This document shows positions 10,268-20,930 of a DNA stretch of 64,000 nt, one piece after another. Positions within the stretch are counted from its first letter, which is position 1. Each line of letters begins with the position of its first letter. The stretch comes from Gari tellinella. Taxonomy: Eukaryota > Mollusca > Bivalvia > Cardiida > Psammobiidae. The notes beneath the pieces are model-generated. The model saw only the letters and a list, made by a program, of their open reading frames with translations. It searched no databases and was not told the DNA's origin. The translations under genes and the position numbers were made by a program. The DNA is taken from assembly GCA_922989275.2 (NCBI GenBank), contig OV277874.1, positions 22,556,154-22,620,153 on the forward strand, given 5' to 3'.

Positions 10268-10772
10268 GTTAAGTGAAGAAGACGTTATTCCTTCCCAAGA
10301 AATGCGTTTACGCGAAAGCTTTTATTTCCATTGCAAAATATTGGAGCCAGATCAGACGTCGGGTAGCCTGGGAATCTGTTCAGGCTCCAAACTGTTTGCC
10401 ACTCAGATTACAATTGATAGTCATCATTGTCCAAAAGTTGTATTTGACTACGTTTTATAGCGATCCTTAACATTTCCTTTGCGTTTTTACAGTGGAGAAT
10501 CTGTTATTCTTTCCCAATAAACGCGTTTACGCTAAAACTATTATTTGCAGTGCAAACAGTTTGGAGCCAGATCAGACGCCGGGTAACCCGGCGTCTGATC
10601 AGGCTCCAAACTGTTTGCCACCAAGATAAACATGAAATATCAGAATTGTCCAAAAGTTGTACTTTTCTACGTTTTAGCGCTTTGCGTTTGCGTACGTTTG
10701 CGTTTAAACGGGAAAGAATAACAGATTCTCCACTGTAACTGGAAAGAACAACATAACATCTTATCCACTGTA
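10268..10772 (+). mobile_element. Old family A MITE interrupted by a young family A copy
   Basis: The diverged left part begins GTGAAGAAGACG and includes a hairpin whose left arm is damaged (GTCGGGTAGCCTGGGAATC). The right terminus resumes after the young insertion as ACTGGAAAGAACAACA and ends CCACTGTA. A-in-A nesting shows several waves of activity. Confidence 0.85.
10488..10737 (+). mobile_element. Family A MITE, young, 250 bp
   Basis: All parts match the reference. It is inserted at a TA in the older A copy. The hairpin is intact with the standard single mismatch. Confidence 0.97.
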
Positions 10773-10802
10773 TCAATGAGAACACGTCCGTATAACTGGC
10801 AA

Positions 10803-11104
10803 TACAGTGTTCCCTCCCTACTACGGCCCTCCAAACAACGACTCCCTCCTTACAAAGACTCTTGCCGAAGTTCCCTAAACAGAATAATAATATTTGCATA
10901 TTGTACATTTTGACACAAAAAAAACAACTTATTGACGAGTGACAAACAGCTTGAATCCAGACCAGACGACGCGTAACGCGGCGTCTGATCCGGATTTAAG
11001 CTGTTTACAAATGTAAACAAATGTCCTTCTCTATAATGACTTCCTCTGGACAACGCACACTTTTTGTCTCCCATAAGGTGTCGTTGTAGAGAAGGAGCGC
11101 TGTA
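10803..11104 (-). mobile_element. Family B MITE, reverse orientation
   Basis: CAGTGTTCCCTCCCTAC at the left and GAGAAGGAGCGCTGTA at the right in TA context. Hairpin GAATCCAGACCAGACGACGCG with inverted right arm. Shortened to about 300 bp by loss of the interior between the right end and the hairpin. Confidence 0.9.
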
Positions 11105-11196
11105 GTTTATTGTGATTGTGAATAAAACGCTGAAATATATAGGATTCTACCTGCTTACAAATGCAAGGACAAACGTTTCTTAAAATAACATGTCAG

Positions 11197-11446
11197 TACA
11201 GTGGAGAATCTGTTATTCTTTCCCGTTTAAACGCAAACGTACGCAAACGCAAAACACTAAAACGTAGAAAAGTACAACTTTTGTACAATTCTGATAATTC
11301 ATCTTTATCTTGGTGGCAAACAGTTTGGGGCCTGATCAGACGCCGGGTTACCCGGCGTCTGATCTGGCTCCAAACTGTTTGCACTGCAAATAATAGTTTT
11401 AGCGTAAACGCGTTTATTGGGAAAGAATAACAGATTCTCCACTGTA
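11197..11446 (-). mobile_element. Family A MITE, young, 250 bp
   Basis: Near-identical to the reference in reverse. GGGGCC replaces GGAGCC in one hairpin arm. Confidence 0.97.
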
Positions 11447-11598
11447 ACAAATATTAGTCGATGCCATTCAGCACATATACTTTCTGTACCGACTTTGAGA
11501 CACTTTGAAAGACAAGAATAGAGCCTAATGATGTATTGATCTGTTTTTCGTACATGCATAATGATACATGTTATATTAGAGTATCTGTACATTGCTAT

Positions 11599-12115
11599 TA
11601 CAGTGCTCCCTCTAAATTACGACCCTCCTAATAACGATTCATTCCTTACAACGTGTGTTGCTGTTCCCAAAACAAGACTTTTATTTCTATATTCCATAAT
11701 ATCAATATTCCTAACCTAACGTACATATCTCATTCATTGCCAGAATATAGATCTAAATGTAGTTACGTATCGTTTCGCGCGTTGTAGGTACATTTCTATA
11801 ATTTCACGTGAAGCACTTTTGAAAGCACAACTCCTGTATGAAAAAAGCGTTATATAAATCTGTTATAATAAATAGATAAATAAAACAGATATTGTCTGCT
11901 GTGTTTTTCTACAATCCACATAATGGACATTTTAACATAATGTCGAGTAACAAATAGCTTAAATCCAGATCATACGCCACGTTACGCGGCATCTAATTTG
12001 AATTCAAGCTGTTTGCAAATGTAACCCAAAATGTTCATCCCTATAACAACTCACCCCGAGCTACACTCGCAATCATTGTCTCCCATTGAGTTTTGTTGAA
12101 GAGAGAGAACACTCA
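11599..12115 (-). mobile_element. Family B MITE with inserted material
   Basis: Left end CAGTGCTCCCTCTAAATT, then CCTCCTAATAACGATTC. The hairpin (AAATCCAGATCATACGCC) is at about 11969 and the decayed right end is near 12110. About 200 bp between 11700 and 11890 is foreign, including a SINE-like tail. Confidence 0.75.
11800..11875 (+). mobile_element. SINE-like tail inside a family B copy
   Basis: GCACTTTTGAAAGCACAACT then GAAAAAAGCGTTATATAAAT and TATAATAAATAGATAAA. Same block as at 9890 (inverted) and 60194. Confidence 0.55.
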
Positions 12116-12136
12116 GTCTGTATAAGTCGAACCTAT

Positions 12137-12246
12137 TGACAACTGGAGCTCGATTCTGTCGATCATGCCCACTACTTTGTTTCAGCATCAAATTCCAATG
12201 GTGTTATTATTGACTAGAATCGTCTCGAAAAGACGATTCTAATGAG
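12137..12246. repeat. Family H-like hairpin remnant
   Basis: TAGAATCGTCTCGAAAAGAC then GATTCTAATGAG forms a short stem like the centre of family H at 60440. Confidence 0.45.
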
Positions 12247-12249
12247 TAG

Positions 12250-12581
12250 TACAGTGCTAACTCTCTCTCTAGAACAACACCCTATTGAATACATATACTG
12301 ATCGTGTTGTTCGGAGGAAGTTGTTATAAGGAGGAAGATTCATACCCTAAGAGTACATTGACATAAAGCTTGAATCCAGACCAGACGCCATTAACGGCTC
12401 ATTCGTCTCTTTGTTTCTTTGGTCAAAATGGACAACACGTAACTCTAAGAAAACATTGCAAACGATAATTTTAAATAGTGGAAGCGTAATGCATAACTGT
12501 ATTGGTTGAATAACACTTGCAAGCATTGTTGTTAGGAGGAAATCATTGTAGGAAGGGCAGGTTAAGGAAGGGAGCACTGTA
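12250..12581 (+). mobile_element. Family B MITE, hairpin damaged
   Basis: TA ends with CAGTGCTAACTCTCTC and GGAAGGGAGCACTG. Only the left hairpin arm remains (GAATCCAGACCAGACGCC); the right arm is lost. Confidence 0.85.
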
Positions 12582-12624
12582 ACGCTACAGGATTTCGTGC
12601 AAAAATTAAGATTTTATTTTTAAA

Positions 12625-12984
12625 TACAGTACTCTCTCTCTACAACGGTCCTCCCAACAACGTCTCCCTCCTTACAATGACCATTGTCGCTGTTTCCTAA
12701 ACAAGATATTGATGTCCAAACTATTCTTGACTGCAATACCGTCTGCATAAATTTGTCTTCTTATGATTTTCTCAAAGTTACATATTGGACATTTAACAGA
12801 AAAATCTTAATGACGAGTGACAAACATATTGAATCCAGATCAGACGCCGCCTTACGCGGCGTCTGATCTTTATTCAATCTGTTTGCAAATGTAAACCAAC
12901 TTCACTCCCTCTAACGACTCCCTCTGAACAACGCACATACGTTGTGTTTCCGATTGGGTGTCGTTGTAGAGAGGGAGCTCTGTA
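12625..12984 (-). mobile_element. Family B MITE, reverse orientation
   Basis: CAGTACTCTCTCTCTAC left, GAGAGGGAGCTCTG right. Hairpin GAATCCAGATCAGACGCCGC with a near-perfect inverted arm. About 44 bp from the preceding B copy. Confidence 0.9.
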
Positions 12985-13806
12985 CTCCTTTACCCGGAAC
13001 CCTGATGTAGTATTGTCATCATTTATTGCCGTCATATAATGCCATCTCGTGTTATAGTCAGATGCCACAGACTCAATAGTAATAACACACGATATTTTCG
13101 CCGACACTTCCTTTTTGACCTTTTCAAGTATATTACCTGTCAGATATATTGTCTCCGCTGAGACAAGAACATGTTAATTCTATATTTCATAACAGAACAA
13201 ATTTGACCCTTCAGTAGCCCAATAGGTTATCAGTTACTTGCATTTTCAACAAATTGAATCAAGTTCAAAGACCTAAAATAAATGTATATGATAAAACTTC
13301 AATGTGCATTATCGAATTGGTGCAAAGAGAAGGGATGGTGCTATTTAAAGTGACAAAAGCAACAAGGTTGTTTATTCTAAACTCTAGAATCAGTTTTCGT
13401 CTGTACAGTTTTCTTGTTTGAACTATTCACCTATCTGCATACGTTATCCAAACGTATTATCTACGGTATCATTTCCACGAAAAGGACACTTTTATTGCAG
13501 TCAGATCATGCCACATTGTTTTGGCTACTGAATCCACAAATTGAATAGTAAAACAGTGAAAACATTAGTCTTTCGTAATTGACGTTTATAACTATATTCT
13601 TATTTCGGCAAAGAGTTTGATTTTTCTTTACATTTAACGCATTGCGCCTACGTCAAATTTCAATGAAGTTGGTTGACATAACGTCCTCCTCACTGTTTTT
13701 ACTCTTTCTATCCGTCTTACCGCCACAATATCGTCTGCATGGGTAGTGCTGTCTGCAATACTTTTTAGAATCAGCTTAAGGATTGTTTTAACTGAAGAAA
13801 TGTCGA
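12985..13806. other. Region without recognised element
   Basis: No intact repeat. The phrase GCATTGCGCCTACGTCAAAT at about 13644 faintly resembles MITE subterminal sequence but is too weak to call. Confidence 0.35.
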
Positions 13807-14056
13807 TACAGTGGAGTATGTGTTATTCTTTCCATATAAACGCGTTTACGCTAAATCTATTATTTGCAGTGCAAACAGTTTGGAGCCAGATCAGACGCCG
13901 GGTAACCCGGCGTCTGATCAGGCTCCAAACTGTTTGCCACCAAGATAAACATGAAATATCAGAATTGTCCAAAAGTTGTTTTTTTCTGCGTTTTAGTGCT
14001 TTGCGTTTGCGTACGTTTGCGTTTAAACGGGAAAGAATAACAGATTCTCCACTGTA
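13807..14056 (+). mobile_element. Family A MITE, young, 250 bp
   Basis: Intact ends and hairpin. Small changes are CATATAAACG for CAATAAACG and a run of seven T near 13978. Confidence 0.97.
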
Positions 14057-14139
14057 CGTGTGTCAAACAGTTTTGATTTGCAGAGAGATTATGAAAGTTT
14101 AACATGTAGTGATAACGTTCCATCACGCCACGAAACGTG

Positions 14140-14374
14140 TACAGTGGAGAATACGTTATTCTTTCCCGTTTAAACGCAACGAAACGCAAACGCATTGTAC
14201 TAAAATGCAGAAAATGACACTTTTTCACAATTCTGAATGTTGATTTTAACCTGGATGGCAAACAGTTTGGAGCCTGATCAGACGCCGGTTTACCCGGCAT
14301 CTGATGTGGCTCTAAACTGTTTGTATTGGAAATAATAGAGTTCAGTGGGAAAGAATAACGTTTTCTCCACTGTA
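14140..14374 (-). mobile_element. Family A MITE, older subgroup, shortened
   Basis: Ends read GGAGAATACG / CGTTTTCTCCACTG. Right spacer has ACGCAACGAAACGC, not the GTACG of young copies. About 15 bp of the AATAAACGCG side is missing. Confidence 0.9.
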
Positions 14375-14569
14375 CATAACTTCTTTGTACTTAATTACCA
14401 GAAATGCCGTCAGCGTGTACACAAAAAGACTGCATCGTTAGAAGAAAGTGGAGGAAGCGCTTTCTGGAAGGTTTATCGTAATTATCTTGAGACCAGATTT
14501 TGATATTTTATATAATAACAAATTTACTCTAATGGCACATGTACGTGTCCATCATCAACGGCTTGCACA

Positions 14570-14805
14570 TACTGCAATCCTTCTCTACGACAACACCCTA
14601 TGGGAGTTGTTATAGGGAGGGACATTGGATTACATTTGCAAACTGTTTAACTTTATATCAGATGCGTTTGATCTGGATTCAAGCTGTCACGATTCGTCAT
14701 CGTGTTTGTTTTTTTCAGTCAAAATGTCCAGTATGGGACTTTGAGACAAACACCAGACGACAGTTTTAGCAGACTTAAGCAGACGCTATTGCAGGGGGGA
14801 CCATT
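14570..14805 (+). mobile_element. Family B MITE, right end lost
   Basis: ACTGCAATCCTTCTCTACGA and AACACCCTATGGGAG, a reduced hairpin (TATATCAGATGCGTTTGATC), the CACGATTCGTCATCG part and AAGCAGACGCTATTGC, then it fades. Confidence 0.75.
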
Positions 14806-14845
14806 ATACCGAAAATAAAATTGAATTGGACCCAACAGTAAATTC

Positions 14846-14905
14846 CGTCTATCCTTAAGGAGCTTTCTGTTTGTCTATTACCTTGATTTAAGCTACCACC
14901 TGTCT
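14846..14905 (+). repeat. Second-type hairpin, right arm remnant (family J)
   Basis: CCTTAAGGAGCTTTCTGTTT and GATTTAAGCTACCACC match the right arm of the family J hairpin at 45540. Confidence 0.5.
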
Positions 14906-14917
14906 TTTATATAGAGG

Positions 14918-15068
14918 ATAATCAATTTCTTTGGATTGATATGAAAAATATATCACGAGAATGGGTTGTTATCTGGTTAAAAAACGAGTCCGCAGGACGA
15001 TTTTTTTAACCAGATAACAACCCATTCGAGTGATATATTTTTCATATCTATTCAAAGGAATTGATTAT
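14918..15068. repeat. Long imperfect palindrome
   Basis: ATAATCAATT...GAAAAATATATCACG...GGGTTGTTATCTGG is inverted on the right side. The centre is AACGAGTCCGCAGGACGA. Arms are about 70 nt with few mismatches. Downstream lies CRE-like DNA (GACGTGACGTCAC at about 15156). Confidence 0.85.
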
Positions 15069-15270
15069 TCTATTTATTAGATATATTTTAATGACGTTTT
15101 TACATAAAAAACCCACAAAATTATTTACCGCGACGTAACTAAACTAATAATGACGTGACGTCACAAAAAGTGATATCATCACTACATGTAGTGATCAAAT
15201 TTATTTGAGAAATCTCTATAAATCATCGATATGTATATAATAAAAATCAATTAGCCCTCCTGTAAGTAGT

Positions 15271-15291
15271 CGTAATAGAGATGTTTTACTG
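15271..15291 (+). mobile_element. Family J right-terminus remnant
   Basis: CGTAATAGAGATGTTTTACT matches the right end of the J copy that starts beside it. Confidence 0.5.
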
Positions 15292-15746
15292 CAGTAAAAC
15301 CTCTTTAATACAACCTTTAAACTATAGGCTACAGTGGATAATCTGTTATTCTGACGTCATTAGTGACGTCATACAGTGGAGAATATGTTATTCTTTCCCG
15401 TTTAAACGCAAACGTACGCAAACGCAAAGCGCTAAAATGTAGAAAAGTACAACTTTTGGACAATTCTGATATTTCATGTTTATCTTGGTGGCAAACAGTT
15501 TGGAGCCTGATCAGACACCGGGTTACCCGGCGTCTGATCTGGCTCCAAACTGTTTGCACTGCAAATTATAGTTTTAGCGTAAACGCGTTTATTGGGAAAG
15601 AATAACACATTCTCCACTGTATGACAGTAAAGCAGAAAGTTCCCATAAGAGTTTTCTGCTTTACTGTTATTTTGACTTAAGCAGCAGCCTCTCCTAAACT
15701 TGACACATTTTATCTTATGAAATGTTCGTAATAGAGAGGTTTTACA
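15292..15746 (+). mobile_element. Family J MITE interrupted by family A
   Basis: CAGTAAAACCTCTTTAATAC at the left is inverted as GTAATAGAGAGGTTTTAC at the right. Between is a hairpin with GACAGTAAAGCAGAAAG and TTTCTGCTTTACTG. A family A unit lies inside at a TA. Confidence 0.8.
15330..15621 (-). mobile_element. Family A MITE with extra TGACGTCA-linked terminus
   Basis: Outer terminus CAGTGGATAATCTG, then GACGTCATTAGTGACGTCA, then a 250-bp A core (15372-15621). The clearest example of two TGACGTCA-type motifs facing each other between duplicated termini. Confidence 0.95.
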
Positions 15747-15758
15747 ATACCTTTTCTG

Positions 15759-15947
15759 GGGTCCAGTTCGTTAAACTTCGTACGACATGTGTTGTTGAAA
15801 GTCGGATTATAACAGTCTCAATTATTATTTATTTCTCTATCTAATCCTGTCCTTGGACATCTCTTTGGAATCGTTTTGAAAAGAAATTAAATGTATTTTA
15901 AAATACGACCTTTTTCGTCGAACGAAGTTATTATGAAACGGGCCCCT
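15759..15947 (+). mobile_element. Family H element, shortened
   Basis: AACTTCGTACGAC at the left and GTCGAACGAAGTTA with AAACGGGCCCC at the right are inverted. It contains TGGAATCG and TTATTTATTTCTC as in the copy at 60336, but its central stem is missing the second arm. Confidence 0.75.
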
Positions 15948-16204
15948 GAATAGCTGCCTATGGAAAACAATTTAGTTTGATATATATTTCGATAATGAAT
16001 ATTGTATTGTTATTATATTTAGTCTAGCTGCTTGAATAGTCTGTTGTGCAGACATCTAGCTATCAGATGCGACTCCGGATACAAATTTATAACACGTCCG
16101 TTACATGGACTCATAAAAATAACAAGAGAAGTGCAATTTGTGTGAAATCATTTTATATCACATTTATGCCGCAGTTATACTACAACGATATTGCATAACT
16201 TATG

Positions 16205-16411
16205 CCGGTGTAACGCAGTAGAATGACTCACCCTTGCAAAATGACCCGAGTCTTTATACTACGTAGAGAAATGACCCCAGACCGTAGAAAAAGGACCCCA
16301 TCGAGTCGATGGGGTCCTTTTTATTACGGTCTGGTGTGAGTTTTTCTACGTAGTAAAATGTCCCATGGGTCGTTTCAACAGGGGTGGGTCATTCTACTGC
16401 GTTTAACGGCG
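16205..16411. repeat. Long imperfect palindrome with GATGGGGTCC centre
   Basis: Arms of about 95 nt. AACGCAGTAGAATGAC, ACTACGTAGA and CAGACCGTA each recur inverted. The centre GGACCCCATCGAGTCGATGG is a perfect stem. GCCGG before and AACGGCG after extend it. Arm divergence is about 20 per cent. Confidence 0.85.
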
Positions 16412-16547
16412 TAGACGAAACGTATCTAAATTATTTGCAACGTTAGTATATGCTTAACTATTTATGGTTTTCTAAGTTTTGGAGCATTTATAGTAGAAGT
16501 CCATAAATTAATGAAGATCATGTTACCTTTCCAAAATTATAACTTAT

Positions 16548-16884
16548 TACAGTACTGAACCTTATCAAATTAACCATTTTTGCGATTCGATTGCAATTTG
16601 ATGGCAATTCGCTTGCAATTCGATGGCAATTCGCTTGCGATTCAAAATAGAGACTTTACCCTCGGGTAAGTTTGCTGAACGGTGTATCTCACAAATATTC
16701 GTAAATATGCCTTCGTTAATTTTTTCGATTCCTTTTTTGTCACAACCGCTTTGGAAAAGTCGCTTTAAATTATTCAAGTGTAATATTCGCCCTCTGAAGC
16801 ACCCGATTCGATGACAATTCGATGGCAATTCACTTGCGATTCGCTTGCGATTATCAATTTAATTTAATAAGGTTCAGTACTGTA
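16548..16884. mobile_element. Family G MITE
   Basis: TA target and ends CAGTACTGAACCTTAT / ATAAGGTTCAGTACTG. Just inside both ends are clustered repeats of GATGGCAATTCGCTTGC. The middle holds CTTTACCCTCGGGTAAG. 337 bp. The same element is at 62236. Confidence 0.92.
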
Positions 16885-17074
16885 CGTATACCAACGAGCT
16901 GTTTACTAACCAAAACGTACTAAATACCGGTGATGGGTAATTAACAAGTAACGTGTGAACGATCGCATAACTTACCTAAAACGTACGAAGCGTATACAGA
17001 AAGTATGAAACATACGTCGGCATACTTTTAGACATTTTGTGCATGAACAGAGCGTACAACAACGTTTGCCAGCA

Positions 17075-17325
17075 TACTGTGGATAATCTGTTATTCTTTC
17101 CCAATAAACGCGTTTACGCTAAAACTATTATTTGCAGTGCAAACAGTTTGGAGCCAGATCAGACGCCGGGTAACCCGGCGTCTGATCAGGCCCCAAACTG
17201 TTTGCCACCAAGATAAACAAGAATTATCAGAATTGTCCAAAAATTGTTCTTTTCTACGTTTTAGTGCTTTGCGTTTGCGTACGTTTGCGTTTAAACGGGA
17301 ATTGAATAACAGATTCTCCACTGTA
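17075..17325 (+). mobile_element. Family A MITE, young
   Basis: Terminus ACTGTGGATAATCTG at the left. GGGAATTGAATAAC replaces GGGAAAGAATAAC on the right, a one-base gain. Hairpin intact. Confidence 0.96.
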
Positions 17326-17489
17326 TGCAACTATTTACATAATGTGCGACATACGCCAACGTATATACGATGGCATACGCTTGCTAACACGTTGTATAAT
17401 GACCGCGCCTTTACCAAACAAGCCCTATCGATGGGTATTCACGTTATTTACACGTTGTTTATATGTAACGAGTGCAGTTGTAATATGCT

Positions 17490-17553
17490 AAGAGTGTAGA
17501 CCTACAGCAGAGGGCTTCAGCGAGCCCTCTGATCGGGGTCTTTATTGTTTGTC
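17490..17553 (+). repeat. Family E hairpin
   Basis: GTGTAGACCTACAGCAGAGG and the inverted CCCTCTGATCGGGGTC then TTTATTGTTTG. Family E ends are not recognisable nearby. Confidence 0.55.
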
Positions 17554-18152
17554 ATGTCTCAATTATATTATAAAATAACAACACATATCGATAGTGAAAC
17601 ATGGGTAAGACAGGATTAGAAAATGAAGTTTTTCGTTCGAAATTTCGTGGTGATTGAGTGAATAACGAAATATGACATTACTTTCTGACAGATAAATGCA
17701 TGATGCAGAGGCAATGTTTTCCGGTCACAAACTATTGTTATGTATGTCTTGATATAAAATTTCAAATGTACAGTAAAACAATATTACGGCCATAAAAGCA
17801 GGCTAGTGGATTATATTAAAAAAAAATGTGACAGTCCAGGGTAAGGTGAGAGTAAAACAGAAAGCTTCTAATTATGAACTATTCTGTTCTAAAAATAACT
17901 CGGACAGTTAAAAAAAATCGGACAATACAAATTTGTGATCTGCAAATTATCAAACCATATTTACAAATACCGTAGTGGTATCTTATTGTCCGTTTGCTTC
18001 GCCATTGCGACTTAATTCCGAGAAATAATTGTCTCTTTTGGGATAATCACTTCCTTTTTAACGCTTGATTAGCAAAAATAACATTTACCGTAATGCAATT
18101 CGTTGTACTAATTACTTGCAAACAATTTGAATCCATATCAGAAGAAATGTTT
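17554..18152. other. Sparse region with one family J fragment
   Basis: Contains CAGTAAAACAATATTACGGC at 17771 and GAGTAAAACAGAAAGCTTC at about 17849, parts of a decayed J element. The rest is unique AT-rich DNA. Confidence 0.4.
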
Positions 18153-18737
18153 TACAGTGCTCCCTTTCTACAACGGCCCTCCCAAAAACGTTTCTCTCCT
18201 TACAACCACGCGTGTCGCTGTTTCACAAACACGACCATTATTTCTTACACTTTCTCTTCTGCAATACCGTCTTCTTAAGATATTCGTCAGCTGTTACATA
18301 CAGTGGAGAATCTTTTATTCTTTCCCAATAAACGCGTTTACGCTAAAACTATTATTTGAAGTGCAAACAGTTTGGAGCCAGATCAGACGCCGGGTTACCC
18401 GGCGTCTGATTAGGCTCCAAACGGTTTGCCACCAAGATAAACAAGAATTATCAGAATTGTCCAAAAGTTGTTCTTTTCTACGTTTTAGTGCTTTGCGTTT
18501 GCGTACGTTTGCGTTTAAACGGGAAAGAATAACAGATTCTCCACTGTATTAGTGGACATTTTGACAGAAGAAATAACATGACTGTTGATAAACTATTGAC
18601 AAACCGCGTTACACTGCGTCTAATCTGGATTCAAGCTCTTTCCAAATGTAAGCAAATTTCCCTCCCCATAACAACTCCCTCCGAACAACACACACACTAT
18701 TTGTCTCTCTTTATTGTTGTAGAGAGAGAGGACTGTA
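18153..18737 (-). mobile_element. Family B MITE interrupted by family A
   Basis: CAGTGCTCCCTTTCTAC left end; right end GAGAGAGAGGACTGTA. The hairpin right of the A insertion is damaged (GACAAACCGCGTTACACTGC). Confidence 0.9.
18299..18548 (+). mobile_element. Family A MITE, young, 250 bp
   Basis: Inserted at a TA in the family B copy with no extended duplication. Hairpin centre is GGGTTACCC here in plus orientation, which differs from most plus copies. Confidence 0.97.
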
Positions 18738-18990
18738 TTTATTTTCCAATCGTTTTGCACACCTGATGGAATTACTTTAGTGTTGAATCATTCTATCCTC
18801 CGTGCCACGTGACGTCTTTTATTGTTTGCCCAGCTAAATCACAAGCGCTACATGACGCGGGTAACTAAATTACGTCATTTCTAATGACGTTACTATAAAC
18901 AAAGTCATGGTTTGGCGGAAAAATATGCACACACACTGCATTATTTTCGTTATTTTTATAATGTTTTAATGATTTAAATGGGAGAAAAAA

Positions 18991-19080
18991 AATCCACCAT
19001 TCGTTTTGTTGATGTAGGATAGGAATTTCTCCTCCTCGGGTCAGACAATTCCTGACCTACATCAACACTCATGGTGGATT
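18991..19080. repeat. Hairpin with 35-nt arms
   Basis: AATCCACCAT ... TTGATGTAGG ... AGGAATT is inverted at 19046-19080 with a few mismatches; the loop is CTCCTCCTCGGGTCAGAC. Outer sequence TATAATCTCATTCC suggests it is part of a larger worn repeat. Confidence 0.8.
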
Positions 19081-19227
19081 CTTATAATCTCATTCCTGAA
19101 TTCAAACGTTTACCTGAAACTTCACATTGACATTGACCCATTCACTCTTAATGACGTCATAAAGCGCATGTTCAAACATGTGGCGTCTGATCAGAATCAA
19201 AATTGTTCCTCCCTTTTTAGCTCACCT

Positions 19228-19476
19228 GGGGCCCGTTTTACTCAACAACTTACGCAAATTTTTTGCGTAAGTCAAAATCGTTTAACTCTTTTTTTTCGAT
19301 CATAAACGTTTGCAAACAGCAAATAGCCAGATCAGAGGACGCGCTAAAAGCGCGTCCTCTGATCTGGCTATTTGCTGTTTGTAGCAAGTGATAATAACAA
19401 ATATAAATATAAATTAAAATTCAACATTTTGACTTACGCAAACATTTTGCGTAAGTAGTTTAGTAACACGGGCCCC
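19228..19476. mobile_element. GGGCCC-ended MITE (family I) inside L
   Basis: GGGGCCCGTTTTACTCAAC is inverted at the right as AGTAACACGGGCCCC. Both subterminal regions carry palindromic CTTACGCAAA / TTTTGCGTAAG. A 75-nt hairpin (19309-19383) has CAAATAGCCAGATCAGAGG and GCGCGTCC arms with an AAAA loop. The left flank ends CCTG and the right flank begins CTGAG. Confidence 0.85.
19309..19383 (+). repeat. GATCAGA-type hairpin of family I
   Basis: Perfect arms of about 35 nt: GCAAACAGCAAATAGCC, AGATCAGAGGACGCGC, loop AAAA, then the exact inverse. Same outer CAAACAG and core GATCAGA as in A, B, D, E and F hairpins, but with different inner bases. Confidence 0.9.
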
Positions 19477-19724
19477 TGAGCCGAAGCCTCAGGATGAGCT
19501 ATTGTGATACCATTCCGTCCGTCGTCCGGCGTCCGTCGTACGTTGTCCGTTCACATTTTCAAACAACATCTCCTCAGAAACCACTGAACCGATTTCAACC
19601 AAACTTTGTCAGAAGCATCAGTAATAAGGGAGAACGAAGTCTTTTTCAAAGATTTTGGCTAGAGTTATTCCCCTTGCTATGGGACCAGATTTTCTAACAT
19701 GACCCTATAGACAACTTTTAATGC

Positions 19725-20930
19725 ATAAGAAAATCTTAAAAAATCTTCTTCTCAGAAACCGAAAGGCCCAGACCTTTAATATTTGGTATGTATCATTACC
19801 TAATGATCTTCTAGCAAGATTGTTCAAAGTTTGACCCTGGGGCCAAAAATGGCCCCGCCCTGGGGCTTATCAGTTTTTCTTAGGAAAACCTTTAAAAATC
19901 TTCTCATCAGAAACTGTATGGCCTAGATCATTAATATGTGTCATGTAGCTTTGCCATATGGTCCTCTACCAAGATTGTTAAAATTATTGTCCCCGGGTTA
20001 AAATTGACCCCGCCCCGGGGCTTATCAGTTTTACATAGACTTATATAGGAAAACCTTTAAAAATCTTCTTCTCTGAAACTGTAAGGCCCAGATCTTTAAT
20101 ATTTGACATATAGCTTTGCCTTGTGGTCCTCTACCAAGATTGTTCAAATTATGACCCCCGGGCCAAAAATGGCCCCGCCCTCGGGCTTATCAGTTTTTCA
20201 TGGGGAAACCTTTAAAAGGCTTCTTATCTGATACTGTAAGGCCTAGATCATTTATATTTGACATGTAGATTTGCCTTAAAGTCCTCTACCAAATTTGTTC
20301 AAATTATAACCCCTGGGTCAAAATTGGCCCCACCCCGGGGCTTATCAGTTTTACATAGACTTATATAGGAAAACCTTTAAAAATATTCTTCTCTTAAACT
20401 GTATGTCCTAGATCTTTAATATTTGACATATAGCTTTGCCTTGTGGTCCTCTACCAATATTGTTCAAATTATGACCCCGGGCCAAAAATTGCCACGCCCT
20501 AGGGCCTATTAGTTTTTCATAGGAAAACCTTTAAAAATAAATTCTCTGAAACCGTAAGGCCAAGATCATTTATATTTGACATGTAGCTTTGCCCTATGGT
20601 ACTCTACCAAGATTGTTCAAATTATGAACCGTTGATCAAATTTGGCCCCGCCCCGGGGCTTATCAATTTTACATAGACTTATGTAGGAAAACCTTTAAAA
20701 ATCTTCTACTCTGAAATTGTAAGGCCCAGATTCTTAATATTTGACATATAGCTTTGCCTTGTGGTTCTCTACCAAGTGTGTTCAAATTATGACCCCGGGC
20801 CAAAATTGGCCCCACCCAGGGGCTTATCCGTTTTTATAGGAAAACCATTAAAAATCTTCTTCTCTTAAAACGTAAGGCCCAGATCATTAATATCTGACAT
20901 GTAGCTTCGCATTGTGGTCCTCTACCAAGA
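19725..20930 (+). repeat. Eight tandem units with alternating spacing in L
   Basis: Anchor positions are about 19730, 19881, 20047, 20204, 20366, 20521, 20685 and 20838. From the second unit, intervals alternate 166, 157, 162, 155, 164, 153, because every other unit has an extra ACATAGACTTATAT. This is a dimeric higher-order repeat of about 320 bp. Each unit carries CTACCAAGATTGTTCAAATT. Confidence 0.85.
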
